DNA of 64,000 bases from Bradyrhizobium algeriense (lineage in GTDB: Bacteria; Pseudomonadota; Alphaproteobacteria; Rhizobiales; Xanthobacteraceae), in assembly GCF_036924595.1 (NCBI RefSeq), contig NZ_JAZHRV010000001.1, positions 4,650,001-4,714,000 on the forward strand, read 5' to 3'. Below the pieces are notes generated by a model. That model did not search any database and was not told where the DNA came from. It worked only from the letters and a program-made list of their open reading frames with translations. Positions 50,861 to 59,593 of the stretch are shown in pieces. A program made the position numbers and the translations under genes. Positions within the stretch are counted from its first letter, which is position 1; the number at the start of each line of letters is the position of its first letter.

Positions 50861-52303
50861 TCACCGGCAATCGAGCTGGGCTTCGAACCAGTTCTGCAGC
50901 GATGCCGACAGCGGCGGCCAGGCCCGCTGGAAGGGCGTGAGTTGCCTTGCGTTGGCGCGGTAGATTCCGCGCAACTCGTGCTCGATCGCGGGGAGATCGA
51001 CGCCGGTGCAGCGACCTTCGTTGACGATTCGCCGACCGTCCACGACCACGTCGCGGAGCAACGACGCATTGCCGCGGGCGAACAGGAGGTCGATCGGATC
51101 GACCGGCATGATCTGGTCGCGGTCGAGCCGATCCAGATCGATGGTGGCGAAATCGGCCGGCGCGCCGGCGACCAGCGCGCCGGTTCCGGGCGCGCCCGTC
51201 GCCTTGCGGCCATTGGCGATCGCGAGGCTCAGGAATTCGGGGGTTGTCCAGGTGCGCTGGAAGCCCAAGCCGCCGTGCATCATCTGCACCAGCCGCATCT
51301 CGCGCAGCACGTCGTCGTCCTCGTCGAGCGCCAGCCCGTCGACGCCGACCGCGATGGCGCAACCGCATTTGTGCGCGGCGGCGATCGGCGCGAGGCCGGA
51401 GCGCAAATGGAGATTGGAGGAGAAATTGGTGACGATGCGCGCGCCGGAGGCCGCGATCATCTCGATCTCGTCGGGGCGGGCATGGATGCAATGCGCCAGC
51501 GTCAGCCGGTCCGACAGGAAGCCGATGTCGCGGAGGTAGCGGACGATACCGTCAGGAAAATGCCGGTCCGCCCAGGCGCGCTGATAGATGGTCTCCAACA
51601 GATGCATATGGATACGGCGTCCGGTCTGCGCGGAGTTCTCCGCCACCGCCTCCAGCAGCGGCTTTGAGCACCACTGCACGCCGGCCGGGCCGAGCTGCAC
51701 ATCCACCTTCGGCCCTGCGATGGCCGCGGCGATCGCATTCGTCAGCTCTATATAGGCTTGCGGCGACATCGGCGCGCGGACGAACATTTGCTCGATCGTG
51801 CTGCGATCGTCTTTGGAAAGGTTGGAGAGAACCGGTTCTTCATCGCCATACACGACAGGATTCTGATCGCGCACCGCAAGCGCGAACGCGATGCGGATGC
51901 CAACGTCGGACGCTGCGCGCGCAATCGCGCCGGCCTCTTCCACCAGCGCCATCGTGCCGCTCGGGCGGGTGTAATGGATCATCATCGCCGCGCAGCCGGC
52001 CAGCGCCGAACGCGCCAGGGCAGAGGCTGCGGTCAGATAGGGATCGACCGGCGTGCCGAGCGCGGAGCGCAGGATCCAGCTTTCCAGCGGCATGCCGACC
52101 GCGCCGAACGAGGACGCGGTCGGCCGCGCATGGTCGTGGGCATTGACGAAGGCCGGAAGCACGAGGGAGCGCGGGCTTGTGGCGGAAGGCGCTCCGGTGG
52201 AGATATCGGTGATGATTCCATTGTCGTACTGCAGCACGACGTTTTCGAGCAGGCCGCGGTCAGGGCCGGAGAACAGGCTGCGTGCGGCAACTTCCGTGGT
52301 CAC
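50861..52303 (-). CDS. Amidohydrolase family protein (cytosine deaminase/SsnA-like)
   Basis: A 480-residue metal-dependent hydrolase of the COG0402-like group. The first metal motif is NAHDHARP (HxH), the next is HMHLLET, then LAHCIHA, and the last aspartate is in AVGVDGLALDEDDD, which together give the HxH-H-H-D set of deaminases. It probably deaminates or hydrolyses an N-heterocycle. It lies 129 bases downstream of the NMT1-type binding protein gene, separated by a type 3 repeat, and may be the enzyme acting on the imported compound. Confidence 0.87.
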   Translation of the reverse strand: MTTEVAARSLFSGPDRGLLENVVLQYDNGIITDISTGAPSATSPRSLVLPAFVNAHDHARPTASSFGAVGMPLESWILRSALGTPVDPYLTAASALARSALAGCAAMMIHYTRPSGTMALVEEAGAIARAASDVGIRIAFALAVRDQNPVVYGDEEPVLSNLSKDDRSTIEQMFVRAPMSPQAYIELTNAIAAAIAGPKVDVQLGPAGVQWCSKPLLEAVAENSAQTGRRIHMHLLETIYQRAWADRHFPDGIVRYLRDIGFLSDRLTLAHCIHARPDEIEMIAASGARIVTNFSSNLHLRSGLAPIAAAHKCGCAIAVGVDGLALDEDDDVLREMRLVQMMHGGLGFQRTWTTPEFLSLAIANGRKATGAPGTGALVAGAPADFATIDLDRLDRDQIMPVDPIDLLFARGNASLLRDVVVDGRRIVNEGRCTGVDLPAIEHELRGIYRANARQLTPFQRAWPPLSASLQNWFEAQLDCR

Positions 52304-52314
52304 GATAGCACTCC

Positions 52315-52414
52315 GTCATTGCCTGCGACAAACGCGAAGCGTTTGCGCAAGGGAGCGAAGCGACGAAGCAATCCATCTTTCCCCGTGCAGGGGCTTCGCT
52401 TCGCTCGCAATGAC
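52315..52414. repeat. Type 3 palindromic repeat
   Basis: Starts with GTCATTGCCTGCGACAAACG and ends with TTCGCTCGCAATGAC; an inner hairpin is AACGCGAAGCGTT. Near-identical copies are at 56119-56226 and, shorter, at 47143-47219. It lies between the amidohydrolase and binding-protein genes within a probable operon. Confidence 0.75.
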
Positions 52415-52432
52415 GGCAAGGGTATCTGCCCT

Positions 52433-53461
52433 TTAGTTCGCCGTATAGACCAGCTCCCGCTCCGCGCGCGGCGGCAAAAATTCGCGCGAGAAGATTTCCG
52501 CGGGCGTCGGCGCGCGGGCGAGCTGATAACCCTCGACGATGATGCCGATGGCGCGGGCCATGCGGTCGTCCTTGACGTCGCCGACGCCGATTTCCTTCAT
52601 CTCGGGCGAGACGATCAGCTTGTCGAAGGAATATTGCAGGCGGCGCTTTTCGACTTCGACATTGATCAGATTGTCGTAATTGACAGCGGCTTTCATCCCG
52701 GCATTTTGATCCTTGGCGATCGCGATCATGCCCTTGTTGACGGCGCGGACGAGGCCGGCGACGGCCTTCGGATTGGACGCGAGCAGCTTGCGCGAGACCA
52801 TCACGCCGTTGGAATAAAGGTCGAGGCCATAATCGCCGAACTGGAACCATTTGTAGTCCTTGTCGGGATCCTGGCGGTTCAGCACGAGGTTGAAGTAGCT
52901 CGTGATGTTGAACACCAGGGCGGCGTCGATATCGCCCTTGATCAGCATCGGCTCCTGCAGGTTCGGCGCCATGTTGGAGATCTTGATCTTCTCGCCTTCG
53001 AGCTTGTTCTTCTGCGCAAACACCGGCAGCAGCCGCGTCGTCGGCGTGCCCTGCGCGCCGCCGAGCGTATGGCCCTCGAAATCCTTGATGGTGTTGATGC
53101 CGCTGGTCTTCTTGGTGACGATCGCAAACGGCGGCTGGTTCCAGATCATGTAGACCATGACCGGGGCATCCTGCGGCTTGGTCGAGGCGTTCTGGATGAT
53201 GGCGTTGACGTCGCCGAAGCCGGCATCATAGGCACCGGACATGATGCGCGTCACCGTGGCGCCGGAGCCCTCGCCCTGGTCGATCACGACATTGAGGCCT
53301 TCCGCTTTGAAGAAGCCGTGGTCCTTGGCATAGAAGAACGCGGCATCGCTGCCTTGCGTCTTCCAGCCGAGGGTGAACTTGATCGTCGTTTCCTGGGCGT
53401 TGGCGGTGCCGGCGAACAAGGCAACTCCCAACAGCGCGGCGCTTACTCTGGCTAACATCAT
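52433..53461 (-). CDS. NMT1/THI5-like ABC transporter substrate-binding protein
   Basis: A 342-residue periplasmic protein. ATG 53461/53458 has AGGAG 3-6 bases upstream and begins a clean signal peptide (MLARVSAALLGVALFAGTA, cut near NAQE). ATG 53509 would overlap the permease stop (ATGA) but puts 16 hydrophilic residues before the signal. The mature protein has the NMT1 pattern: FTLGWKTQGSDAAFFYAKDHGFFKAEGL (described in part), QGEGSGATVTRIMSGAYDAGFGDVNAI. Such proteins bind pyrimidine-like, riboflavin-like or sulfonate ligands. With the permease and ATPase just upstream it forms an importer, and the adjacent deaminase-like gene suggests an N-heterocycle ligand. Confidence 0.88.
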   Translation of the reverse strand: MMLARVSAALLGVALFAGTANAQETTIKFTLGWKTQGSDAAFFYAKDHGFFKAEGLNVVIDQGEGSGATVTRIMSGAYDAGFGDVNAIIQNASTKPQDAPVMVYMIWNQPPFAIVTKKTSGINTIKDFEGHTLGGAQGTPTTRLLPVFAQKNKLEGEKIKISNMAPNLQEPMLIKGDIDAALVFNITSYFNLVLNRQDPDKDYKWFQFGDYGLDLYSNGVMVSRKLLASNPKAVAGLVRAVNKGMIAIAKDQNAGMKAAVNYDNLINVEVEKRRLQYSFDKLIVSPEMKEIGVGDVKDDRMARAIGIIVEGYQLARAPTPAEIFSREFLPPRAERELVYTAN

Positions 53462-53505
53462 GGTCTCCTGGATCAAGGGTTGGATGGCGTCGGCGAAAAA
53501 TTTCT

Positions 53506-54282
53506 TCATGTCGCGATCACGTCGTTCTTGCGAGTGGCCCAGCCAGTGACGCGTCCCTCGATCGCCGAGAAGATCACGTAGAGCGCGACGCCGAGGCCGG
53601 CGAGCACGAACAGGCCGGCGAACACCAGCGGCACGTTGAAATTGGAGGACGCGGTCATCATGACGTTGCCGATGCCACGGTTCGAGGCGACGGTTTCCGA
53701 AAGTACCGCGCCGACAAAGGCGTAAGAGATCGCGACCTTCAATGACGCAAAGAAGAACGGCATGGTCCGAGGCAGCCCGACATTCCAGAGAATGTCGAGC
53801 TTGCTAGCGCCGAGCGCCTTCAGCACGTCTTCGAGTTCGGGCTCGGTGGTGGCGAGGCCCGTCGCGATGTTGACCACGATCGGGAAGAAGCAGATCGAGA
53901 GCGCGGTCAGCACCGCCGGCACCGAGCCGGAGCCGAACCACAGCACGAAGATCGGCACCACGGCGACTTTCGGGATCGACGAAAACCCCACCAGCAGCGG
54001 ATAGGCCGTATCGTAAGCCGTCTTTGAAATGCCGATGACAGCGCCGAGCACTACGCCGAGGCCGACGCCGAGCACGAAGCCGATCATCGTCGTGGCCAGC
54101 GTCTGCAGGATGTGCGGCCAGAGAATCGGGAATTTCTCAAACAGCGTGACGAACACCTGCGACGGGCGCGGCAGCACCAGATCGGACATCCCGGTCATCA
54201 GGCAGAACAATTCCCAGGCGACGAAGAACAGCACAATCAGTGCCGCCGACCAGGCTTTCTGGCGATAATCGAGATCGGGCAT
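53506..54282 (-). CDS. ABC transporter permease (SsuC/TauC/ThiX type)
   Basis: A 258-residue inner-membrane protein from ATG 54282, with six hydrophobic segments and the EAA loop in LEDVLKALGASKLDILWNVGLPRTMPFFF. The motif AYPLLVGFSSIPKVAVVPIFVLWFG is typical of nitrate/sulfonate/pyrimidine permeases. It begins one base after the ATPase stop region and ends overlapping the longer reading of the binding-protein gene, so all three are coupled. Confidence 0.9.
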   Translation of the reverse strand: MPDLDYRQKAWSAALIVLFFVAWELFCLMTGMSDLVLPRPSQVFVTLFEKFPILWPHILQTLATTMIGFVLGVGLGVVLGAVIGISKTAYDTAYPLLVGFSSIPKVAVVPIFVLWFGSGSVPAVLTALSICFFPIVVNIATGLATTEPELEDVLKALGASKLDILWNVGLPRTMPFFFASLKVAISYAFVGAVLSETVASNRGIGNVMMTASSNFNVPLVFAGLFVLAGLGVALYVIFSAIEGRVTGWATRKNDVIAT

Positions 54283-54283
54283 C

Positions 54284-55165
54284 TCAAACCGCTCCCTGTG
54301 TTGCCGAAGCTTCTCTTGACGCCGTCCGGGCATCCTCGATGAACGCGCGCAGTTTTTGATTGAGCGCCACGAAGTCCGGCTCGAACGTCATGGCGACCGT
54401 GCGCGGGCGGGCGAAGGTGACGTGGCTGTCGTCGAGGATGCGGCCGGGGCGCGCGCTCATCACGCAGATGCGACTGCCGAGAAACGCCGCCTCGCGCAGG
54501 TCGTGCGTCACCAGCAGCACGGTCGGCTTGTGGGCGATCCAGAGGTCCTGCAGGATCGACCACAGCTCTTCGCGCGTGAACTGATCGAGCGCGCCAAAGG
54601 GCTCGTCGAGCAGCAGCATCCGCGGCTCATGGATCAGCGCCCGGCACAGATTGGCGCGCTGAAGCATGCCGCCGGAGAGTTGCCAGGGGTAGCGGTTGCC
54701 AAACCCCTTGAGGCCGACCTGCTCCAGGAGCGCGTTGGCCTTGTCGCGGAATTCGGTCTTGCGGAGTTTTCGGAATTGCGAACGAAAGGGTTCGACGATC
54801 TTGAGCGGCAGCATGATGTTCCGCTCAATCGTCATCCAGGGCAGCATGGTCGGGTTCTGGAACGCCATGCCGACGCGCAAGGCGCGCGCCGCCACTTCCC
54901 GGCCGCCGACGATCACCACGCCGGTGGATGGCTGCACCAGCCCGCTCACCAGCCGCAGGATGGTGGACTTGCCACAGCCGGACGGCCCGACGAGAGCAAC
55001 GAACTCGCCATCGGCGATCCGCAGCGTCGTGGTGGAAAGGGCCGGCACAGCGCGGTCGCCACGGCCGAAGGTGACCGAGGCCTCTGACAGTTCGATGGCG
55101 ATGGGGGCGGCGGAAGCCGGAACCGGCAAGCCAGAGAATTCGGAATGTGGTTGCATGCGCATCAT
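54284..55165 (-). CDS. ABC transporter ATP-binding protein (SsuB/TauB type)
   Basis: A 293-residue ATPase. Walker A is GPSGCGKST, the signature is LSGGMLQRA, Walker B is MLLLDEP, and the H-loop is LVTHD. Start choice is between clustered ATG codons at 55165, 55162 and 55156; none has a clear ribosome site. First gene of the importer operon. Its upstream region faces the GntR gene and contains the motif CTCAAACTGCATGCAATTGAG, which recurs before the second amidohydrolase gene, so GntR control is likely. Confidence 0.88.
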   Translation of the reverse strand: MMRMQPHSEFSGLPVPASAAPIAIELSEASVTFGRGDRAVPALSTTTLRIADGEFVALVGPSGCGKSTILRLVSGLVQPSTGVVIVGGREVAARALRVGMAFQNPTMLPWMTIERNIMLPLKIVEPFRSQFRKLRKTEFRDKANALLEQVGLKGFGNRYPWQLSGGMLQRANLCRALIHEPRMLLLDEPFGALDQFTREELWSILQDLWIAHKPTVLLVTHDLREAAFLGSRICVMSARPGRILDDSHVTFARPRTVAMTFEPDFVALNQKLRAFIEDARTASREASATQGAV

Positions 55166-55270
55166 GGCTGGAAGTGCATGCAAGCCGAATGCCAGCGAAA
55201 CTTGCGTTTGAAATCAATGGTATCGCGGATGATCGCCGAAGCGGACGGATTCCTTTTGTGCAATCCGGCC

Positions 55271-55291
55271 CTCAAACTGCATGCAATTGAG
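55271..55291. promoter_or_regulatory. Candidate GntR operator between the ABC operon and gntR
   Basis: The stretch holds TCAAACTGCATGCA followed by ATTGAG. TGCATGCA (55278-55285) is a perfect palindrome, and CTCAA with TTGAG form outer inverted arms. The block TCAAACTGCATGCA is repeated exactly at 56695-56708, and CAATTGAGG is also repeated there. Confidence 0.6.
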
Positions 55292-55357
55292 GCGCTCAAT
55301 CGGTGCGCAATTGTGATAAGAGACGCCATCCGAAGCACTTCCCGTTAGGATTCGCCG

Positions 55358-56116
55358 ATGGCGCCTCGCTCCGCCAGCAAGTCAGCCGTACCGTCCGACA
55401 AGGTCGGCGTGATCTGCCGCGCGCTTCGCCGCGCCATCATCGAGCAGGCGCTGGAGCCCGGCGCGAAACTACCGGAGGACTCGCTTGGAGAAAGGTTCGG
55501 CGTCAGCCGCACCATCGCCCGCCATGCGCTGGGGCAACTGGCCGCGGAAGGCCTCGTCGAGCTTCGCCGCAACCGGATCGCGGTCGTGGCGACGCCAAGC
55601 TGGCAGGAAGCGCGCGATGCCTTCGATATCCGGATCGAACTTGAGCGCCTGGTGGTGCGGCAACTCGCCGGCAAGCTGACCAAGAGCCAGGTCGCCGAAC
55701 TCAACGCCCATGTCGATGCCGAGGACCACGCCCGCGACGGCACGGACGCGGTGTCGATCAGGCTGGCGACGGAATTCCACATCCTGCTCGCCAACATGAC
55801 GAACAGCCCGATCCTGGTGCGCTACGTCAGCGAGGTCGCCTATCGCTGCTGCCTGACGCTATCGCTGTACAGCCGCCCGCATTCGTCGGAATGCGCGATC
55901 AACGAGCATCGCGCGATTATCGCAGCACTGGTCAAGGGCGACGAAGCCAAGGTGATGAGCCTGATGCACAGGCACCTGGATTCGGTCGCCAACCGCGCGC
56001 TGGTCGCCCCTGCCCCGCAGCGTGGCCGGGATCTGCTGGATATTCTGGCGCCCTATGCGGACGAGGCGGATAGTGCCCGCGTGGTGAAGCTGCCGAAGGT
56101 GGTGCGGGCGCGCTGA
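55358..56116 (+). CDS. GntR family transcriptional regulator (FadR/FCD subfamily)
   Basis: A 252-residue regulator. The N-terminal winged helix covers about residues 18-78 (GVICRALRRAIIEQALEPGA, SLGERFGVSRTIARHALGQL, GLVELRRNRIAVV). The C-terminal all-helical FCD ligand domain follows (RIELERLVVRQLAG, EFHILLANMTNSPIL, INEHRAIIAALVKGDEAKVMSLMHRHL with metal-binding histidine positions). It is divergent from the ABC importer operon, with the repeated TCAAACTGCATGCA motif between. It probably controls the importer, the SnoaL-like gene and the amidohydrolase at 56810. Confidence 0.9.
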   Translation: MAPRSASKSAVPSDKVGVICRALRRAIIEQALEPGAKLPEDSLGERFGVSRTIARHALGQLAAEGLVELRRNRIAVVATPSWQEARDAFDIRIELERLVVRQLAGKLTKSQVAELNAHVDAEDHARDGTDAVSIRLATEFHILLANMTNSPILVRYVSEVAYRCCLTLSLYSRPHSSECAINEHRAIIAALVKGDEAKVMSLMHRHLDSVANRALVAPAPQRGRDLLDILAPYADEADSARVVKLPKVVRAR

Positions 56117-56118
56117 TC

Positions 56119-56226
56119 GTCATTGCCTGCGACAAACGCGAAGCGTTTGCGCAAGGGGGCGCAGCGACGAAGCAATCCACACTTGCTTTGCCGCGCGATG
56201 GATTGCTTCGCTGCGCTCGCAATGAC
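56119..56226. repeat. Type 3 palindromic repeat
   Basis: Second full copy of the element at 52315-52414 (GTCATTGCCTGCGACAAACG to CGCTCGCAATGAC). It lies between the convergent gntR and SnoaL-like genes. Confidence 0.75.
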
Positions 56227-56239
56227 GGTGGAGAACGCC

Positions 56240-56656
56240 CTACGCCTCGATCCCCATCTGCACCAGAATCCGCTCGGCACTGTCGTTCCAGACGTCCATC
56301 TTCATGATCTGGCCGCCCTTCACCACGAAGCGGTCGACGTAGCGGTTGCCTTCGAACGGCGTGCCGTCGAGCCACTCGCCGTAGAGCGTGCCGATGCTGT
56401 AGACGACGGTCTCGTCCGCGCCCGGGCAGACGTCGAAACGGTCCATCTTCTTCTTGACCCAGCGATAGCGCCGCGCGTTGAAGCCGGTCGGCCCGCGCGG
56501 ATGATCGAACTCGCGCCCGCCGGTGAAGGTGATGATGGCGCCGGGCTTCATGTAGGCCGACGCAGCCTCGGGATCCGGAATCATCGACGCCGTGAGATAG
56601 GCCTCGACCACCTCGGCGTCGGACATTCGCTTGGATTCGGCTTTCGCAACGGACAT
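56240..56656 (-). CDS. SnoaL-like / NTF2-fold protein
   Basis: A 138-residue cytoplasmic protein from ATG 56656, with AGGAGA upstream. The pattern is that of NTF2-fold proteins: AEVVEAYLTASMIPDPEAASAYMKPGAIITFTGG (first helix and strand), YGEWLDGTPFEGNRYVDRFVVKGGQIMKMDVWND (late sheet). Members are small enzymes or binding proteins (isomerases, cyclases) without a fixed function. It diverges from the amidohydrolase gene, and the shared interval contains the GntR-type motif. Confidence 0.8.
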   Translation of the reverse strand: MSVAKAESKRMSDAEVVEAYLTASMIPDPEAASAYMKPGAIITFTGGREFDHPRGPTGFNARRYRWVKKKMDRFDVCPGADETVVYSIGTLYGEWLDGTPFEGNRYVDRFVVKGGQIMKMDVWNDSAERILVQMGIEA

Positions 56657-56694
56657 GGCGGTTTCTCCTGATGGATAATACTACAATCGGACCG

Positions 56695-56746
56695 TCAAAC
56701 TGCATGCACATATTTTGAACAATTGAGGCCCTAAACTGCACACAAT
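56695..56746. promoter_or_regulatory. Candidate GntR operators between the SnoaL-like and amidohydrolase genes
   Basis: TCAAACTGCATGCA at 56695-56708 repeats the motif at 55272-55285 exactly. CAATTGAGG follows at 56720-56728, and a degenerate copy, CTAAACTGCACACAAT, is at 56731-56746. This looks like an array of two or three binding sites in the divergent promoter. Confidence 0.6.
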
Positions 56747-56809
56747 CTGGAGCTGCCCCGCGCGCGGGCTTCCGCTAGGCTCGGGGCCCGCTCCAGCCTG
56801 CTCGGACCC

Positions 56810-58051
56810 ATGAACGCGAAAACGGCCTTCGACCTCATCTTCCGCAACGCCAGAACCCGGACCGCAGCCAACCCGGTCGATATCGGCGTCACCGGCGGGC
56901 GCATTGCTGCGATCGAACCGCGGCTTGCCTGTGAGGCGGCCGAGATCGATGTCGGCGGCAGGCTCGCCCTGCCCGGCTTCGTCGACACCCACATCCACCT
57001 CGACAAGGCCTGCCTGCTCGGCCGCTGCGGCCACGACCACGGCAGCGTCGCAGAGGCCATCGCCGCGGTCGCGGCCATGAAGCGCGATTTCACGGTGGAA
57101 GACATCTATGCGCGCGGCGCGCGGGTGATCGAGCGCGCCATCGTGCATGGCACGACGCGCATGCGCACCCATGTCGAAATCGATCCGCGCATCGGCCTGC
57201 GCGGCTTCGAGGCGGTCAAGGCGCTGAAGCGCGCCTATACCTGGGCGCTCGATCTCTCGATCTGCGTGTTTCCGCAGGAGGGCCTGACCAACGATCCCGG
57301 TGCTGAAGAACTGCTGATTGCGGCCTTGCGTGACGGCGGCGACGCGATCGGCGGCTGTCCCTATATGGACACCGACCCGAACGCGCATCTCGAAAAGATT
57401 TTCGGCCTGGCGCAAGAGTTCGACGTCGATATCGACCTGCACCTCGACTTCGATCTCGATCCGTCCTGGTGGCATCTCGAGGAGGTCTGCCGCCAGACCG
57501 AACGGCGCAACTACCAGGGCCGCGTCGCGATCGGTCATGCCACCAAATTGTCAGCGCTGCCGCCGGATCGACTGAAGGCGGCCGCAGCGCGGCTGGCCGG
57601 ATCGGGCGTCGCCGTCACCGTGCTGCCCGCGACCGATCTCTATCTGATGGGCCGCGACGCCACGCACAATGCACCGCGCGGGCTGACGGTGGCGCACAAG
57701 CTCGTCGAAAGCGGCGTCCTGTGTTCGGTCGCGACCAACAATGTGCTCAATCCCTTCACCCCGTTCGGCGACGCCTCGCTGCTGCGGATGGCGAATTTCT
57801 ACGCCAATGTCGCGCATGCCGGCGTCAGCGAATTCGACGCCTGCCTCGATCTCGTCACCGAGCTGCCGGCGCGGCTGATGAACCTGCGGGATTACGGCAT
57901 CGCGCCGGGCAACCCGGCCGATCTGATCATCCTCGACACCGACAGCGGCGCAAATGCGATTGCGGAACTGCCCGACATGCTGATGGGATTCAAGAACGGC
58001 CGGCAGGTGTTCGAACGGCGGAAGCCGACGCTGTTTCGACCGCAAGCATAG
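56810..58051 (+). CDS. Amidohydrolase family protein (cytosine deaminase CodA-like)
   Basis: A 413-residue metal hydrolase. The HxH is in GFVDTHIHLDKACLL, a CodA/AtzC-type signature with the following lysine; MRTHVEIDPRIG, DIDLHLDFDLD and VAIGHATKLS hold the next histidines, and CSVATNNVLNPFTPFGDAS the aspartate/asparagine region. In CodA the last metal aspartate follows GxxxCxGxD; here it reads SVATNN, so the metal set is altered. It probably acts on a cyclic amide or amino-heterocycle. It is second in the GntR-linked gene group, divergent from the SnoaL-like gene. Confidence 0.85.
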   Translation: MNAKTAFDLIFRNARTRTAANPVDIGVTGGRIAAIEPRLACEAAEIDVGGRLALPGFVDTHIHLDKACLLGRCGHDHGSVAEAIAAVAAMKRDFTVEDIYARGARVIERAIVHGTTRMRTHVEIDPRIGLRGFEAVKALKRAYTWALDLSICVFPQEGLTNDPGAEELLIAALRDGGDAIGGCPYMDTDPNAHLEKIFGLAQEFDVDIDLHLDFDLDPSWWHLEEVCRQTERRNYQGRVAIGHATKLSALPPDRLKAAAARLAGSGVAVTVLPATDLYLMGRDATHNAPRGLTVAHKLVESGVLCSVATNNVLNPFTPFGDASLLRMANFYANVAHAGVSEFDACLDLVTELPARLMNLRDYGIAPGNPADLIILDTDSGANAIAELPDMLMGFKNGRQVFERRKPTLFRPQA

Positions 58052-58235
58052 CCGCTCCGCAACCTCGTCATGGCCGTGTCACCCGGCCATGATGACGGAG
58101 CCGAGACGATGCTTCGAGGCGCCGGGCGAACCATGCAGGCCGTGCCCTGCCTTATGCGTTGCCCTGCAATTGACGGCCCCGCCAATCATTGTTGTTATCG
58201 GCCAACCACAACAACAAGCCCCGGGGCAGGAAATC

Positions 58236-59450
58236 ATGAAAAAAGCCGCTCAAATAAGAAGCGTCGAAACGCTCGCCTGCGACGCCGGCTGGCGCAACTA
58301 CCACTTCGTCAAGATCATGACCGAGGACGGCATCGTCGGGTGGAGCGAGTATGACGAGGGCTTTGGCGCGCCGGGCGTGACGGCAGCGATCGAGCGGCTG
58401 GCGGCGCGCATTGTCGGCAAGAACGCCTTCCAGCACGAGCGGATTTATGCGGAACTGTTTGCGGCGACACGACCGGCCGCGGGCGGCGTGGTGGCGCTGG
58501 CGCTAGGCGCCATCGAGAACGCGCTGCTCGACGTCAAGGCGAAGGCGCTGGGCGTGCCCTGCTACGAACTGCTCGGGGGCAAGATCCGCGACCGCATCCG
58601 GGTCTACTGGTCGCACTGCGCGACCTGGCGCATCAACCATCCCGACTGGTTCAAGCCGGCGATCACTAGCCTCGACGGCGTCAAATCCATCGGCAACGAG
58701 GTGCGTGAGAAGGGCTTTACGGCGATGAAGACCAACATCTTCGTCTATACCGACGGCAAGCCGCAGGGCTGGCGGCCCGGCTTCGGCTCGCCGTTCGAGC
58801 CCGAGATCAACGTCGATCGCAAGGTGCTGCGAAACCTCTGCATGCATCTGGAAGCGATTCGCGACGGCGCCGGGCCTGACGTTGACCTGCTGCTCGACCT
58901 CAACTTCAACGCCAAGACCGAAGGCTACCTGAAGATCTTGCGCGCCATCAAGGATATGGACTTGTTCTGGGTGGAGATCGACATCTTCAATCCGCAGGCG
59001 CTGGGATATATCCGCCGCCAGAGTCCGCACCCGGTCTCATCCTGCGAGACGCTGTTGGGCCTGCGCGAATTCCTGCCCTACTTCAGCGAACAGGCGATGG
59101 ATGTCGCGATCATCGACACGCCGTGGAACGGGGTGTGGCAATCGATGAAGATCGCCGCCGCTGCGGAGCATTTCGAGGTCAACGTCGCCCCGCATAATTT
59201 CTACGGCCACCTCTGCACCATGCAGAACGCACACTTCTCCGCCGCCGTGCCGAATTTGCGCATCATGGAAACCGACATCGACCGGCTGGCGTGGGACCAT
59301 GAACTGTTCACGCATGTGCCGGAGATTGTTGACGGCCATCTCATCATGCCGGATCGCGCCGGCTGGGGCACCGAACCCAACGAGGAAGGCCTGCGCGCCC
59401 ATCCGCCGAAGAGCCAGGGCGGGCTGCTGAATTACGGGCAGAAGAAGTAG
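58236..59450 (+). CDS. Mandelate racemase / muconate lactonizing enzyme (enolase superfamily) protein
   Basis: A 404-residue enzyme from ATG 58236, with GGGGCAGGAAATC upstream. The N-terminal capping domain is followed by the barrel: DVDLLLDLNFNAKTEGYLK (first metal aspartate), FWVEIDIFNPQALG (second, glutamate), SSCETLLGLREFLPYF (third, glutamate), and DVAIIDTPWNGVWQSMKIAAAAE with NVAPHNFYGHL supplying the acid-base histidine. The pattern suggests an acid-sugar-dehydratase-like or racemase reaction. It lies 184 bases after the CodA-like gene on the same strand. Exact substrate unknown. Confidence 0.87.
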   Translation: MKKAAQIRSVETLACDAGWRNYHFVKIMTEDGIVGWSEYDEGFGAPGVTAAIERLAARIVGKNAFQHERIYAELFAATRPAAGGVVALALGAIENALLDVKAKALGVPCYELLGGKIRDRIRVYWSHCATWRINHPDWFKPAITSLDGVKSIGNEVREKGFTAMKTNIFVYTDGKPQGWRPGFGSPFEPEINVDRKVLRNLCMHLEAIRDGAGPDVDLLLDLNFNAKTEGYLKILRAIKDMDLFWVEIDIFNPQALGYIRRQSPHPVSSCETLLGLREFLPYFSEQAMDVAIIDTPWNGVWQSMKIAAAAEHFEVNVAPHNFYGHLCTMQNAHFSAAVPNLRIMETDIDRLAWDHELFTHVPEIVDGHLIMPDRAGWGTEPNEEGLRAHPPKSQGGLLNYGQKK

Positions 59451-59466
59451 GCGCGCGCTCAGACTT

Positions 59467-59560
59467 CGTAGGGTGGGCAAAGCGAAGCGTGCCCACCATT
59501 CCCGGCAACGCGTGTGGATAGATGGTGGGCACGGCGCAAACGCGCCTTTGCCTACCCTAC
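59467..59560. repeat. Type 4 palindromic repeat
   Basis: Arms GTAGGGTGGGCAAAGCG and CGCCTTTGCCTACCCTAC enclose GTGCCCACCATT and ATGGTGGGCAC. A second copy is at 47230-47325. It lies between the convergent enolase-superfamily and LivK-type genes. Confidence 0.75.
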
Positions 59561-59593
59561 GCTCTCAGGGCTGGGGAGGAACGATGCCCGCGC

